This document shows positions 57,354-64,000 of a stretch of 64,000 nt of DNA, in pieces (position 1 is the first letter of the stretch; every line of letters begins with the position of its first letter). The notes beneath the pieces were generated by a model. The model searched no databases, was not told the DNA's origin, and worked only from the letters and a program-made list of their open reading frames with translations. The stretch covers positions 4,541,001 through 4,605,000 of the forward strand of contig KB899087.1 of assembly GCA_000378025.1 (NCBI GenBank). The letters run 5' to 3'. This DNA comes from Xanthobacteraceae bacterium 501b (GTDB lineage: Bacteria > Pseudomonadota > Alphaproteobacteria > Rhizobiales > Xanthobacteraceae). The translations under genes and the position numbers were made by a program.

Positions 57354-57992
57354 ATGGCCCGTCCGCTTCGCCCCCTCCTGCTCGCCGCGCTGGGTTTTGC
57401 CGCGCTGGGAACTGCCGGCATGACCTCTGCCGCCATGACCCCGGCCTCGGCGCAGACGGCGCCCAAGCCCGCTGCGGCGGCGCCCAAGCCGGACGCCGCC
57501 AAGCCGGACGCCGCCAAGCCGGACGCCGCCAAGCCCGCCGACACGCTGCCGGGCGGAGCGACCTCGCTGCAGGAGAGCTTCGAGGACTGGACGGTGAATT
57601 GCGGCCTGCCGGGCGGGCGGCGCGTCTGCGTGCTGACGCAGGTGCAGACCGACCCGCAGAGCAAGAAGCGGGCGCTGACGATCGAGATCGGGGCTGCCGA
57701 CGGCAAGAGCCTGACCGGCGTGCTGGCGCTGCCCTTCGGCATCGATCTGACGAGCGGGGCGACGATGCAGATCGACGCGGCCGCCCCGCTGCCGCCGCAG
57801 CCCTTCAGGGTCTGCCTGCCGGCGGGCTGCATGGTGCCGTTCGCCTTCGAGGGCGAGACGCTGGCGCAGATGAAGACCGGCCAGCAGCTGAAAATCACCA
57901 CCCGCGCCTTCGAGGGCGGCCAGCCGCTGGCGTTCACCGTCTCGCTCAAGGGCTTCGCCGCCGGCCTCGCCCGGCTGCAGGCGCTGCTCTGA
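57354..57992 (+). CDS. Invasion-associated locus B (IalB) family protein
   Basis: A 212-residue exported protein from ATG 57354 (GAAGGAAA upstream). A signal peptide ends near A-S-A-Q at residue 34. A short low-complexity spacer with three tandem P-D-A-A-K units (a 15-bp DNA repeat) follows. The IalB domain comprises ESFEDWTVNCGLPGGRRVCVL, LPFGIDLTSGATMQID, FRVCLPAGCMVPFAF and GGQPLAFTVSLKGFAAGLARL. Four cysteines (two C-x~9-C pairs) likely form disulfides. IalB promotes erythrocyte invasion in Bartonella, but the family is widespread in non-pathogenic alphaproteobacteria. The gene ends before a strong terminator. Confidence 0.92.
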   Translation: MARPLRPLLLAALGFAALGTAGMTSAAMTPASAQTAPKPAAAAPKPDAAKPDAAKPDAAKPADTLPGGATSLQESFEDWTVNCGLPGGRRVCVLTQVQTDPQSKKRALTIEIGAADGKSLTGVLALPFGIDLTSGATMQIDAAAPLPPQPFRVCLPAGCMVPFAFEGETLAQMKTGQQLKITTRAFEGGQPLAFTVSLKGFAAGLARLQALL

Positions 57993-58037
57993 GCGGCGCG
58001 CGGCCGGCCTGAATCGAGCGGCAGCGGCCCCATGTAC

Positions 58038-58071
58038 AAAACCCCGCCACCGCGAGGTGCGCGGGGTTTTT
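58038..58071. terminator. Bidirectional intrinsic terminator between ialB and cysH
   Basis: AAAACCCCGC at 58038-58047 pairs with GCGGGGTTTT at 58061-58070, with an inner CACC-GCGA-GGTG stem. A further T follows on the plus strand and the A run gives T residues on the minus strand, so it serves both convergent operons. Confidence 0.9.
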
Positions 58072-58109
58072 CATCTGGCGCTGGAAGGCGAGGAAAACGC
58101 CCGCGCGGC

Positions 58110-58856
58110 TCAGGCGCTAACGGTGCTGAGCAGCGTGTGGATGCCGCACTCGGTCTTGCCCTTGCCCCGCCAACGGCCGGCGCGGGACTCCTCGCCGGCG
58201 GCGGCGGCACGGCTGGTGCAGGGCATGCAGCCAACCGAGGTGAAGCCCTTGGCCAGCAGCGGATGGTCCGGCAGGGCGAAGTCCCGGTGCGCGGCTTCCA
58301 CGCCCGCGCGGTCGAGATTGGCCAGCGGGTTGAACTTCAGGCGGGCGCCGTCGCGCTCGACCACCGGGATCGAGGCGCGCAGGCCGCCCTGGTAGCGCTT
58401 GCGCCCGTTCAGCCAGCCGTCGAAACCTTCCAGCGCCCGCGCCAGCGGCTCCACCTTGCGGATGCGGCAGCAGGTGTCGGGGTCGGTGAACCACAGGTCG
58501 CGCCCTTCATCGAGCGCCGCCACCCGGGCCGCATCGGGCTGGATGCTGCGCACATCGGTCAGGCCAAGCCGGGCGGCGAGCGTGTCGCGATAGGAAAGCG
58601 TTTCCTCGAACAGAAAGCCGGTGTCGAGGAAGATGACGGGGATCGAGCGGTCGACCTCAGCCGCATAGGCCAGCAGCACGGCGGATTCCGTGCCGAAGGA
58701 GGAGACGAGGCAGAGCCGGCCGGGCCCGAGCGTACGCAAGGCGGCGGCGATGATCTCGGTCGGGCCGGCATCGGCCAGCGCGCAGGCGAGGCCGCCCACT
58801 TCGTCGGTGCAGGGCGTGGCGGGGGCGAAATCCGTGCCGGGGCGCTGGAAGCTCAT
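58110..58856 (-). CDS. cysH: Adenylylsulfate (APS/PAPS) reductase CysH
   Basis: It reduces activated sulfate to sulfite using thioredoxin. The 248-residue protein has the nucleotide loop LVSSFGTESAVLL, substrate Arg/Lys in CCRIRKVEPL, and the catalytic E-C-G-I-H near the C-terminus. Iron-sulfur ligands typical of APS reductases are present: the Cys-Cys pair in DTCCRIRK and C-x-x-C in GCMPCT. It therefore probably uses APS directly and binds a [4Fe-4S] cluster, unlike E. coli PAPS reductase. Its start overlaps the DUF934 stop by 4 bp. Last gene of the minus-strand sulfite operon. Confidence 0.95.
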   Translation of the reverse strand: MSFQRPGTDFAPATPCTDEVGGLACALADAGPTEIIAAALRTLGPGRLCLVSSFGTESAVLLAYAAEVDRSIPVIFLDTGFLFEETLSYRDTLAARLGLTDVRSIQPDAARVAALDEGRDLWFTDPDTCCRIRKVEPLARALEGFDGWLNGRKRYQGGLRASIPVVERDGARLKFNPLANLDRAGVEAAHRDFALPDHPLLAKGFTSVGCMPCTSRAAAAGEESRAGRWRGKGKTECGIHTLLSTVSA

Positions 58857-59365
58857 GAACGTACTCCCGGAAGGGTGCGGCCGAGACGCTGGCGCAGCAG
58901 GCTCGGCCGCGCATCGGTCGCCGGCTGGTAGAACACGGTGTAGGCCTGCACCGCCTCGTCGAAGGCCTCGGCGTCGGCGGTCTTGACCGCCTCGATCTGG
59001 TCGAAGCCGGAACGCTCCATCAGCAGGAACTGGTCGCGCAGCACATTGCCGATGGCGCGCAGCGGGCCGGTCCAGCCCAGCCGCTCGCGCAGCAGCCGCG
59101 CCTGGCTATAGGCGCGCCCGTCGCGGAAGGAGGGGAAGTTAAGCGCGATGAGCGCCAGCTGGTCGAGATAGGGCGCGATCTCGGCGATCGGCCGGCTGTT
59201 CGGCCAGATGAGGCCGATGGGTGCCTGCCGGCCTTTCAACGCCTCCGCCTCCTTCAGGAAACGGTCGAGGCCGATCAGCACCGGCGCGCCTTCCGGCAGC
59301 GCCTCGTCGTCATGCACGCGAACGAAGCTGTCCTCGACGATCTCGCCTTTTTCAATGAGCGGCAT
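58853..59365 (-). CDS. DUF934 family protein (sulfite reduction operon partner)
   Basis: A 170-residue DUF934 protein from ATG 59365. Family features are RFLKEAEALKGRQAPIGLIWPNS, YLDQLALIALNFPSFRDGRAYSQARLLRERLGWTGPLRAIGNVLRDQ, and YTVFYQPATDARPSLLRQR. DUF934 is almost always encoded between cysI and cysH in alphaproteobacteria and is thought to assist sulfite reduction, possibly as an electron-transfer or assembly partner; this is not proven. It overlaps the cysI stop by 14 bp and the cysH start by 4 bp, so translation is likely coupled. Confidence 0.92.
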   Translation of the reverse strand: MPLIEKGEIVEDSFVRVHDDEALPEGAPVLIGLDRFLKEAEALKGRQAPIGLIWPNSRPIAEIAPYLDQLALIALNFPSFRDGRAYSQARLLRERLGWTGPLRAIGNVLRDQFLLMERSGFDQIEAVKTADAEAFDEAVQAYTVFYQPATDARPSLLRQRLGRTLPGVRS

Positions 59366-61007
59366 AGACGCGCTCCTTGAACGGCTCGACGCCGAGGCGG
59401 GCGACGGTGTCGATGAAGAGTTCCTGCGGCCCGGCGCGCAGCTCCATATAGGTGTCGACCACGTCCTCGACGAGGCCGGGCACCTGCTCATAGGACACCG
59501 CCGGCCCCAGCAGCGTGCCGAGCTGGGCGTGCTCGTCGGCGCGTCCGCCCAGGGTGATCTGGTAGAATTCCTGGCCGTTCTTCTCGACGCCGAGAATGCC
59601 GATATGGCCGACATGGTGGTGGCCGCAGGCATTGATGCAGCCGGAGATGTTGATGTGTAGCCGGCCGACGCCGCGCGCCCGGTCGAGATCGGCGAAGCGC
59701 TTGGCGATTTCCTGCGCCACCGGAATGGCGCGGGCATTGGCCAGCGCGCAGTAATCCAGCCCCGGGCAGGCGATGATGTCGTTGACGAGGTTGACGTTCG
59801 GCGTGGCGAGGCCGGCGGCGTCAAGCGCCGCCCACAGCGCCGGCAGGTCCTGCTGCGCCACATGCGGCAGGCACAGATTCTGCTCGTGGCCGACGCGGAT
59901 CTCGCTGAAACCGTAGCGTTCGGCGAGGTCGGCGACCACGTCCATCTGGTCCGCCGTGGCGTCGCCCGGAGGGGCGCCGACGGGCTTCAGGGAAATGGTG
60001 ACGATCGAATAACCGGGCACCTTATGGGCGTGCACGGAATTGCGGTGCCAGGTGGCGAAACGCGGGTCGGCCAATGCCTCGGTCAGCGCGGCCGGCTCGT
60101 TCTCCAGCGGCGCGAAGGCGGGGTAGATGAAGCGGTCGCGGATTTCGGCGATGGCCTCGTCGGTGAGGTGCAGCGCACCGTCGCGGATCGCCGCCCATTC
60201 GGCCTCGACCGCCTTGGAGAATTCCTCGGCGCCGATCTCGTGCACCAGGATCTTGATGCGCGCCTTGTAGATGTTGTCGCGGCGCCCGTACTGATTGTAC
60301 ACGCGCATGATCGCTTCGATGTAGCTCAGCAGCTCGCGCGCCGGCAGGAACGGGCGGATCGACTTGCCGACGAACGGCGTGCGGCCGAGCCCGCCGCCGA
60401 CCAGCACCTCGAAGCCGAGTTCGCCCTCAGAATTGCGGTGCAGGCGCAGGCCGACATCGTGCACCTTGATCGCCGCACGGTCATGGCCGGCGGCGGTGAT
60501 GGCGATCTTGAACTTGCGCGGGAGATAGGTGAATTCCGGGTGCAGCGTCGAGTACTGGCGCAGGATCTCCGCCCAGATGCGCGGGTCGTCGCATTCTTCC
60601 GGCGTCGCGGCGGCCCACTGGTCGGTGGTGACGTTGCGGATGCAGTTGCCCGAGGTCTGGATGCCGTGGACGCCGACCTCGGCCAGCGCGGCCATCGCTT
60701 CGGGCAGCTCGTCCAGCTTGATCCAGTTGAACTGGATGTTCTGCCGGGTGGTGAAATGGCCGTAGCCGCGATCATAGACGCGCGCGACATGGGCCATGCG
60801 GCGCAGCTGGGCGGCGTTCAGCGTGCCATAGGGGATGGCGATCCGCAGCATATAGGCATGCAGCTGCAGATAGACGCCGTTCATCAACCGCAGCGGCTTG
60901 AACTCGTCTTCCGAGAGCGCGCCGGACAGGCGGCGGCCGACCTGATCGCGGAACTCGGCGACACGTTCGGCCAGAAAGGCGCGGTCGAATTCATCATAGG
61001 CATACAT
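59352..61007 (-). CDS. cysI: Sulfite reductase hemoprotein (nitrite/sulfite reductase family)
   Basis: A siroheme and [4Fe-4S] enzyme, 551 residues, reducing sulfite to sulfide. The ferredoxin-like repeats are FTTRQNIQFNWIKLDELPEAMAAL and the matching C-terminal half. Cluster ligands are in ACPGLDYCALANAR and SGCINACGHHHVGHIG, the C-x5-C and C-x3-C pattern that bridges siroheme. The ferredoxin/NADPH partner CysJ is not in the window, as usual for this group. Nitrite reductases are close relatives; the surrounding DUF2849, DUF934 and cysH settle on sulfite. Confidence 0.95.
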   Translation of the reverse strand: MYAYDEFDRAFLAERVAEFRDQVGRRLSGALSEDEFKPLRLMNGVYLQLHAYMLRIAIPYGTLNAAQLRRMAHVARVYDRGYGHFTTRQNIQFNWIKLDELPEAMAALAEVGVHGIQTSGNCIRNVTTDQWAAATPEECDDPRIWAEILRQYSTLHPEFTYLPRKFKIAITAAGHDRAAIKVHDVGLRLHRNSEGELGFEVLVGGGLGRTPFVGKSIRPFLPARELLSYIEAIMRVYNQYGRRDNIYKARIKILVHEIGAEEFSKAVEAEWAAIRDGALHLTDEAIAEIRDRFIYPAFAPLENEPAALTEALADPRFATWHRNSVHAHKVPGYSIVTISLKPVGAPPGDATADQMDVVADLAERYGFSEIRVGHEQNLCLPHVAQQDLPALWAALDAAGLATPNVNLVNDIIACPGLDYCALANARAIPVAQEIAKRFADLDRARGVGRLHINISGCINACGHHHVGHIGILGVEKNGQEFYQITLGGRADEHAQLGTLLGPAVSYEQVPGLVEDVVDTYMELRAGPQELFIDTVARLGVEPFKERVYAAH

Positions 61008-61028
61008 GTCAGCGATCGGCCTTGTGCG

Positions 61029-61337
61029 TCAGTGAGGCAGTTCGAAGGTCGGGCCGTCGACGCGGATGCGCTCGCGCAGATTGCCCGGGGAGAGCGCGCC
61101 ATCGGCACCGATGATGACCGGCGCCACATAGGGCCCGACGGCGTCGAGATCGCGCTGGCCGGCTTCCGTCAGCAGGGCGATGGCGGCATCGGCGGTCGTC
61201 ACCACGGCGGCGTCCGCCAGCTCCACCGACCAGCCGCCGGCAGGCGTGCGCCACACCACGGCGCCGTCGGTGAGACGGTTGGCGGTGACGGCGACGGGGC
61301 CGTTGACCTTCAGTTTCTGCTGTTGCGGCGCGGCCAT
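61029..61337 (-). CDS. DUF2849 family protein
   Basis: A 102-residue protein: KVNGPVAVTANRLTDGAVVWRT, GGWSVELADAAVVTTADAA and a C-terminal GALSPGNLRERIRVDGPTFELP match DUF2849. The family typically precedes cysI, often right after cysG, and its role in sulfite reduction is unknown. Here it is the first gene of the operon and no cysG is present in the window. GAGAGG lies about 9 bp before the ATG. It lies 21 bp upstream of cysI. Confidence 0.9.
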   Translation of the reverse strand: MAAPQQQKLKVNGPVAVTANRLTDGAVVWRTPAGGWSVELADAAVVTTADAAIALLTEAGQRDLDAVGPYVAPVIIGADGALSPGNLRERIRVDGPTFELPH

Positions 61338-61480
61338 GCGCTATTCCCTCTCATCTCTGGGTTAATTTCCTATCACACCAATTTAGAACGTACAAAAGAA
61401 ATAAATGCACAAGTATGACGTGTAATTAGGGTGATGGCCTTGGCTGTCGTGGATTCTAGATGGGAGATGATGAAGATATT
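61338..61480 (-). promoter_or_regulatory. AT-rich promoter region of the sulfite reduction operon
   Basis: A conspicuous AT-rich island. On the minus strand TTGTAC, 17 bp, TAGGAA gives a possible sigma-70 promoter (about 61399-61371). TTCTA-N10-ATAGGAAAT here resembles TTCTA-N8-ATAGGAAAT beside the sbp palindrome, suggesting a shared sulfur regulator. No gene is present. Confidence 0.5.
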
Positions 61481-61530
61481 GGTGCCGGAGATAGTGGCGA
61501 AGAGCCGTCACCGAAGAGCCATGCGCGATC

Positions 61531-61558
61531 CCGGATCGGCCTGCGGCCGTCCGGGATG
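61531..61558. repeat. REP-like intergenic hairpin
   Basis: TCCCGGA and TCCGGGA flank an inner GGCC-TGC-GGCC stem, followed by TGACGATGG. This is a dispersed palindromic repeat type common between alphaproteobacterial genes. It lies downstream of the minus-strand oxidoreductase gene, and a run of nine C follows at 61581. Confidence 0.6.
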
Positions 61559-61597
61559 ACGATGGCCGTTGGATGGGAGGCCCCCCCCCACCCCTCC

Positions 61598-62770
61598 TCA
61601 GATAATGTTCAGCTCCGCATGCGGGCGTCCGGCCGCGATCCGTTCATAGGAGAACACGCCGAGATCGAGCGAGAGCGAGCTTCCATGCACCAGCCATTCG
61701 GCGATGGCGCGGCCGGCGGCGGGGGCCTGTTGCAGGCCGTGGCCGGAGAAGCCGTTCATGAAGTAGAAGTTCGCCACCTCCGGGTGCGGGCCGATCACCG
61801 CGTTGTGGTCCAAGAGGTTCATCTCGTAATGCCCGGCCCAGGCGCGCACCACCTTCAGCTCCTCCATCGCCGGGATGCGATGGGCGAGGTTCGGCCAGAT
61901 GTTCTCCTCGAACACCGACCAGTCGACCTCGAAATCGCCGTCCGCGTCGGGGTCATTGTCTTCTGCCGGCGGCGCGCCGCAGATCTGGTAGGCGCCTTCG
62001 GGCCGGATATAGAAGCCGGAGGGGTCGACCAGCAGCGGCAGCTTTTCGATCGGCGTGCGGCAATGCACGACGAAGACGCAGCGCTTCTTGCCCTCGACGG
62101 GGAGGGGAATGCCCGCCATAGCGGCCACCCGCCCGGCGCGCGGCCCGGCAGCGTTGACCAGCGCGCCGCAACTGAGGCTTCGCCCGTCCGCCAGCGTCGC
62201 GCCCGTGATGCGCGCGCCGTCACGGGTGAGGCCGACCACCTCGCCGGTGATGAAATGCGCTCCCTGCGCCTTTGCCGCCGCGCGCAGGCAGGCGAGCAAA
62301 GCGTGGGCGTCGAACCAGCCCTCGCCCGAGCGGCCATAGGCGCCGGCGGCGAGATCCTCGACATTCAGCCAGGGGAAGGTCGCTTTCAGTTCGGCGGGGT
62401 CGAGCAGCGCGATGTCGGCGCCCTCCTGCTGCTGGACGCGGTGATTGGCGGTGAGGATCGGCAATCCGGCCGCGCTGGCGAGAATGAGATAGCCGCCCTC
62501 GTGAAAGGCGAGATCGGTGTCCGGCCCGAAGCGCTCCTTGGCGCTCCTCAGGAAATCCAGCCCGAACAGCGACATGCGGATATTCTCCGGAATGGAGAAT
62601 TGCTGGCGCAGCGAGGCGGCGGACAGAGTGGTGGAGGCCTGCGCGAAGCTGGGGTCACGTTCGATGACGCCGACCCGGCCGCGAAAGGCGGGATCGAGGG
62701 TGAGGAAGTAGGCGGTGGCGGCGCCCATGATCGCACCGCCCACGATGAGCACGTCGTAAGTCTCGTCCAT
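61598..62770 (-). CDS. FAD-dependent oxidoreductase (DAO family)
   Basis: A 390-residue flavoprotein of the D-amino acid oxidase/sarcosine oxidase fold. The N-terminal FAD motif is DVLIVGGAIMGAATAYFL (G-G-A-I-M-G), followed by a ribose-binding Glu in VIERDPSFAQASTTLS. The residues ASLRQQFSIPENIRMSLFGLDFL and the C-terminal YFMNGFSGHGLQQAPAAGRAIAEWL are typical of DAO proteins, where the G-F-S-G-H-G segment contacts flavin. Substrate is likely an amine or amino acid, not resolvable further. The start at 62770 (MDETYDVLIVGG) fits the family; longer upstream frame overlaps the divergent lyase gene and was rejected. Confidence 0.92.
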   Translation of the reverse strand: MDETYDVLIVGGAIMGAATAYFLTLDPAFRGRVGVIERDPSFAQASTTLSAASLRQQFSIPENIRMSLFGLDFLRSAKERFGPDTDLAFHEGGYLILASAAGLPILTANHRVQQQEGADIALLDPAELKATFPWLNVEDLAAGAYGRSGEGWFDAHALLACLRAAAKAQGAHFITGEVVGLTRDGARITGATLADGRSLSCGALVNAAGPRAGRVAAMAGIPLPVEGKKRCVFVVHCRTPIEKLPLLVDPSGFYIRPEGAYQICGAPPAEDNDPDADGDFEVDWSVFEENIWPNLAHRIPAMEELKVVRAWAGHYEMNLLDHNAVIGPHPEVANFYFMNGFSGHGLQQAPAAGRAIAEWLVHGSSLSLDLGVFSYERIAAGRPHAELNII

Positions 62771-62878
62771 GGCCTTGACCCATAAAGGCGGCGCGACCGG
62801 GCACCGGCGCCCGATTGGCAGCCCGCCAGAGAGCGGGATAGGCTCTTCGCACTTTCCTGCCAATGAGCCGAGCGAATC

Positions 62879-63778
62879 ATGTCCACACCCGTCCGTCCGC
62901 GCCGCAGCGTGCTGTTCATGCCGGGCTCGAACCCGCGCGCGCTGGAAAAGGCGAGAGGCCTGCCCGCCGACGCCCTCGTCATCGACCTTGAGGATGCGGT
63001 GGCGCCGGACGCCAAGAGCGAGGCCCGCGCCCGGGTGGCGGCGACCTTGCGCGAGGGCGGCTTCAAGCCGCGCGAGGTGGTGGTGCGGACCAATGGCGTC
63101 GGCACGCCTTGGTTCTCGGAAGACCTCGCCATGATCGCCGCCGCCAGCGCGCGGGAGGAGGGCCCCGACGCGCTGCTGCTGCCCAAGGTGAACGACCCGG
63201 AGACGCTGCTGCTGGTGGGCCGGACGCTGGACGCGCTCGGCGCGGCACCCTCGCTGCGGGTCTGGGCGATGATCGAGACGCCGATCGCGGTGTTGCGGGC
63301 GCTGGATATCGCGCTGGCGGCGAAGAACCCGGTGAGCCGGCTCGCCGTGCTGGCGCTCGGCACCAATGACCTCTCCAAGGAGACGGGCGCCCGCATCGTG
63401 CCCGGGCGGGCGCCGATGGCGAGCTGGCTTTCGCACTGCGTGCTGGCGGCCCGCGCCGGCGGGGTTGGGGTGCTCGACGCGGTGTGGAACGAATTTCGCG
63501 ACCTTGAGGGCTTTACGCGCGAATGCGCGGAAGCGGCGGCGATGGGGTTCGATGGCAAGACACTGATCCACCCCGACCAGATCGCCCCGTGCAATGCCGC
63601 CTTCGCCCCCCCGGACGAAGAGGTGGCGGCGGCGCGGGCGCTGATCGCGCTGTTCGACCGACCGGAACATGCCGGCAAGGGCGTGGTGCAGATCGAGGGG
63701 CGGATGGTCGAGCGCATGCATGCCGACATCGCCCGCCGGACCGTGGCGCTTGCCGACGCGATCGCGGCGCGGATGTGA
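62879..63778 (+). CDS. CoA-ester lyase (CitE-like, HpcH/HpaI family)
   Basis: A 299-residue TIM-barrel enzyme. RRSVLFMPGSNPRALEKARGLPADALVIDLEDAVAPDAK contains the CitE/malyl-CoA lyase Mg and CoA-binding start. The acidic ligands are Glu in MIETPIAVL and Asp in LEDAV, and the conserved Arg is in VVVRTNGVGTPWFSEDL. GFDGKTLIHPDQIAPCNAAFAP is the usual C-terminal segment. Related enzymes cleave citryl-CoA, malyl-CoA or citramalyl-CoA; no citrate lyase partner genes are present, so a free-standing malyl- or citramalyl-CoA lyase or thioesterase-like role is more likely. Divergent from the oxidoreductase gene, with DUF1737 downstream. Confidence 0.9.
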   Translation: MSTPVRPRRSVLFMPGSNPRALEKARGLPADALVIDLEDAVAPDAKSEARARVAATLREGGFKPREVVVRTNGVGTPWFSEDLAMIAAASAREEGPDALLLPKVNDPETLLLVGRTLDALGAAPSLRVWAMIETPIAVLRALDIALAAKNPVSRLAVLALGTNDLSKETGARIVPGRAPMASWLSHCVLAARAGGVGVLDAVWNEFRDLEGFTRECAEAAAMGFDGKTLIHPDQIAPCNAAFAPPDEEVAAARALIALFDRPEHAGKGVVQIEGRMVERMHADIARRTVALADAIAARM

Positions 63779-63820
63779 CCGGCGGAATCGAGACGCCGCG
63801 GATTTGAGGAGAAGACGGAC

Positions 63821-64000
63821 ATGAAGCTCTATCGCTATCTCACCGGACCGGACGACCAGGCCTTCTGCAAGCGCGTCTCGGCCGCGCTCAATAAGGGCTG
63901 GCAGCTGCAGGGCAGCCCGACCCTGACCTTCGATCCCGTGAAGGGACGGGTGATCTGCGGCCAGGCGATCATCAAGGAGGTCGAGGGCGAGTGGCACGAG
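63821..64000 (+). CDS. DUF1737 domain protein (3' truncated by window)
   Basis: The frame opens with MKLYRYLTGPDDQAFCKRVSAALNKGW, then QLQGSPTLTFDPVKGRVICGQAIIKEVEGEW, and is still open at the last base. The first 55 residues match the small DUF1737 domain (L-x-G-x-D-D/T-x-x-F-C-x-x-V-x-x-x-L-x-x-G-W). AGGAGA lies about 10 bp upstream. It follows the CitE-like gene by 42 bp and is likely its co-transcribed partner, an arrangement I recall in other alphaproteobacteria. Function unknown. Confidence 0.85.
   Translation, partial: MKLYRYLTGPDDQAFCKRVSAALNKGWQLQGSPTLTFDPVKGRVICGQAIIKEVEGEWHE

Noticed and set aside
61578..61592. Run of nine C near the end of the oxidoreductase gene considered as a phase-variable tract
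   Set aside because: It lies outside the coding sequence, downstream of the stop at 61598, so slippage would not alter the protein.

Overview
The window is GC-rich (about 70% by eye), densely packed alphaproteobacterial DNA. Gene content and order fit the Hyphomicrobiales, plausibly a Xanthobacteraceae-type genome (Ancylobacter/Starkeya/Xanthobacter-like). The pointers are the odhA/odhB/lpdA/mdh block, the DUF2849-cysI-DUF934-cysH sulfite module, ZapE, IalB, DUF2161 and DUF1737; the family-level guess is inference. There are no rRNA or tRNA genes, no prophage, no IS element and no CRISPR array that I can see. Most of it reads as chromosome with three accessory-looking blocks.

Layout. (1) 1-9.3 kb is housekeeping: a truncated DUF2161 gene, a periplasmic glycerophosphodiesterase, an AEC transporter with a small ACT-like partner, a DsbB homologue with a tiny DUF5993 partner, priA, a lower-GC methyltransferase, xerC, a VOC protein and a 39-codon exported peptide ending at a strong terminator. 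(2) 9.4-17.1 kb is the minus-strand TCA block mdh-sucA-odhB-lysE-type exporter-lpdA; sucCD, often found between mdh and sucA, is absent here. (3) 17.3-28.9 kb holds DUF1003, zapE, a secreted trypsin-like protease, a GNAT protein, a large DUF3772/MscS channel, a CAP-domain lipoprotein, a CobW GTPase, a D-Ala-D-Ala carboxypeptidase, a HisE-like pyrophosphohydrolase and a YqaA/DedA membrane protein. (4) 28.9-31.9 kb is a sulfate uptake operon (sbp-cysT-cysW) without its ATPase gene.

(5) 32.2-41.2 kb is a complete acetoin/2,3-butanediol catabolic operon (acoX-acoA-acoB-acoC-acetoin reductase-AhpD-like protein-butanediol dehydrogenase) with a divergent sigma-54 activator gene acoR. The intergenic region shows a convincing -24/-12 promoter and two palindromic activator sites 21 bp apart. 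(6) 41.3-58.0 kb is a two-partner secretion locus: a 4369-residue exoprotein made of a TPS domain, six super-modules of GLUG repeats and seven nearly identical 86-residue MBG repeats, then its FhaC/ShlB transporter, a SapC-family protein and an IalB-family protein. (7) 58.1-61.3 kb is the assimilatory sulfate/sulfite reduction operon. (8) The right end carries a DAO-family oxidoreductase, a CitE-like CoA-ester lyase and the start of a DUF1737 gene.

The pieces connect functionally. Sulfate imported by Sbp-CysTW is reduced by CysH and CysI, and the two promoters share a motif. Acetoin is cleaved to acetyl-CoA that enters the TCA cycle, and the aco operon has no E3 gene, so lpdA of the TCA block may serve it. 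Start codons were moved inward from the longest open frame wherever a ribosome binding site, signal peptide or family alignment supported it.
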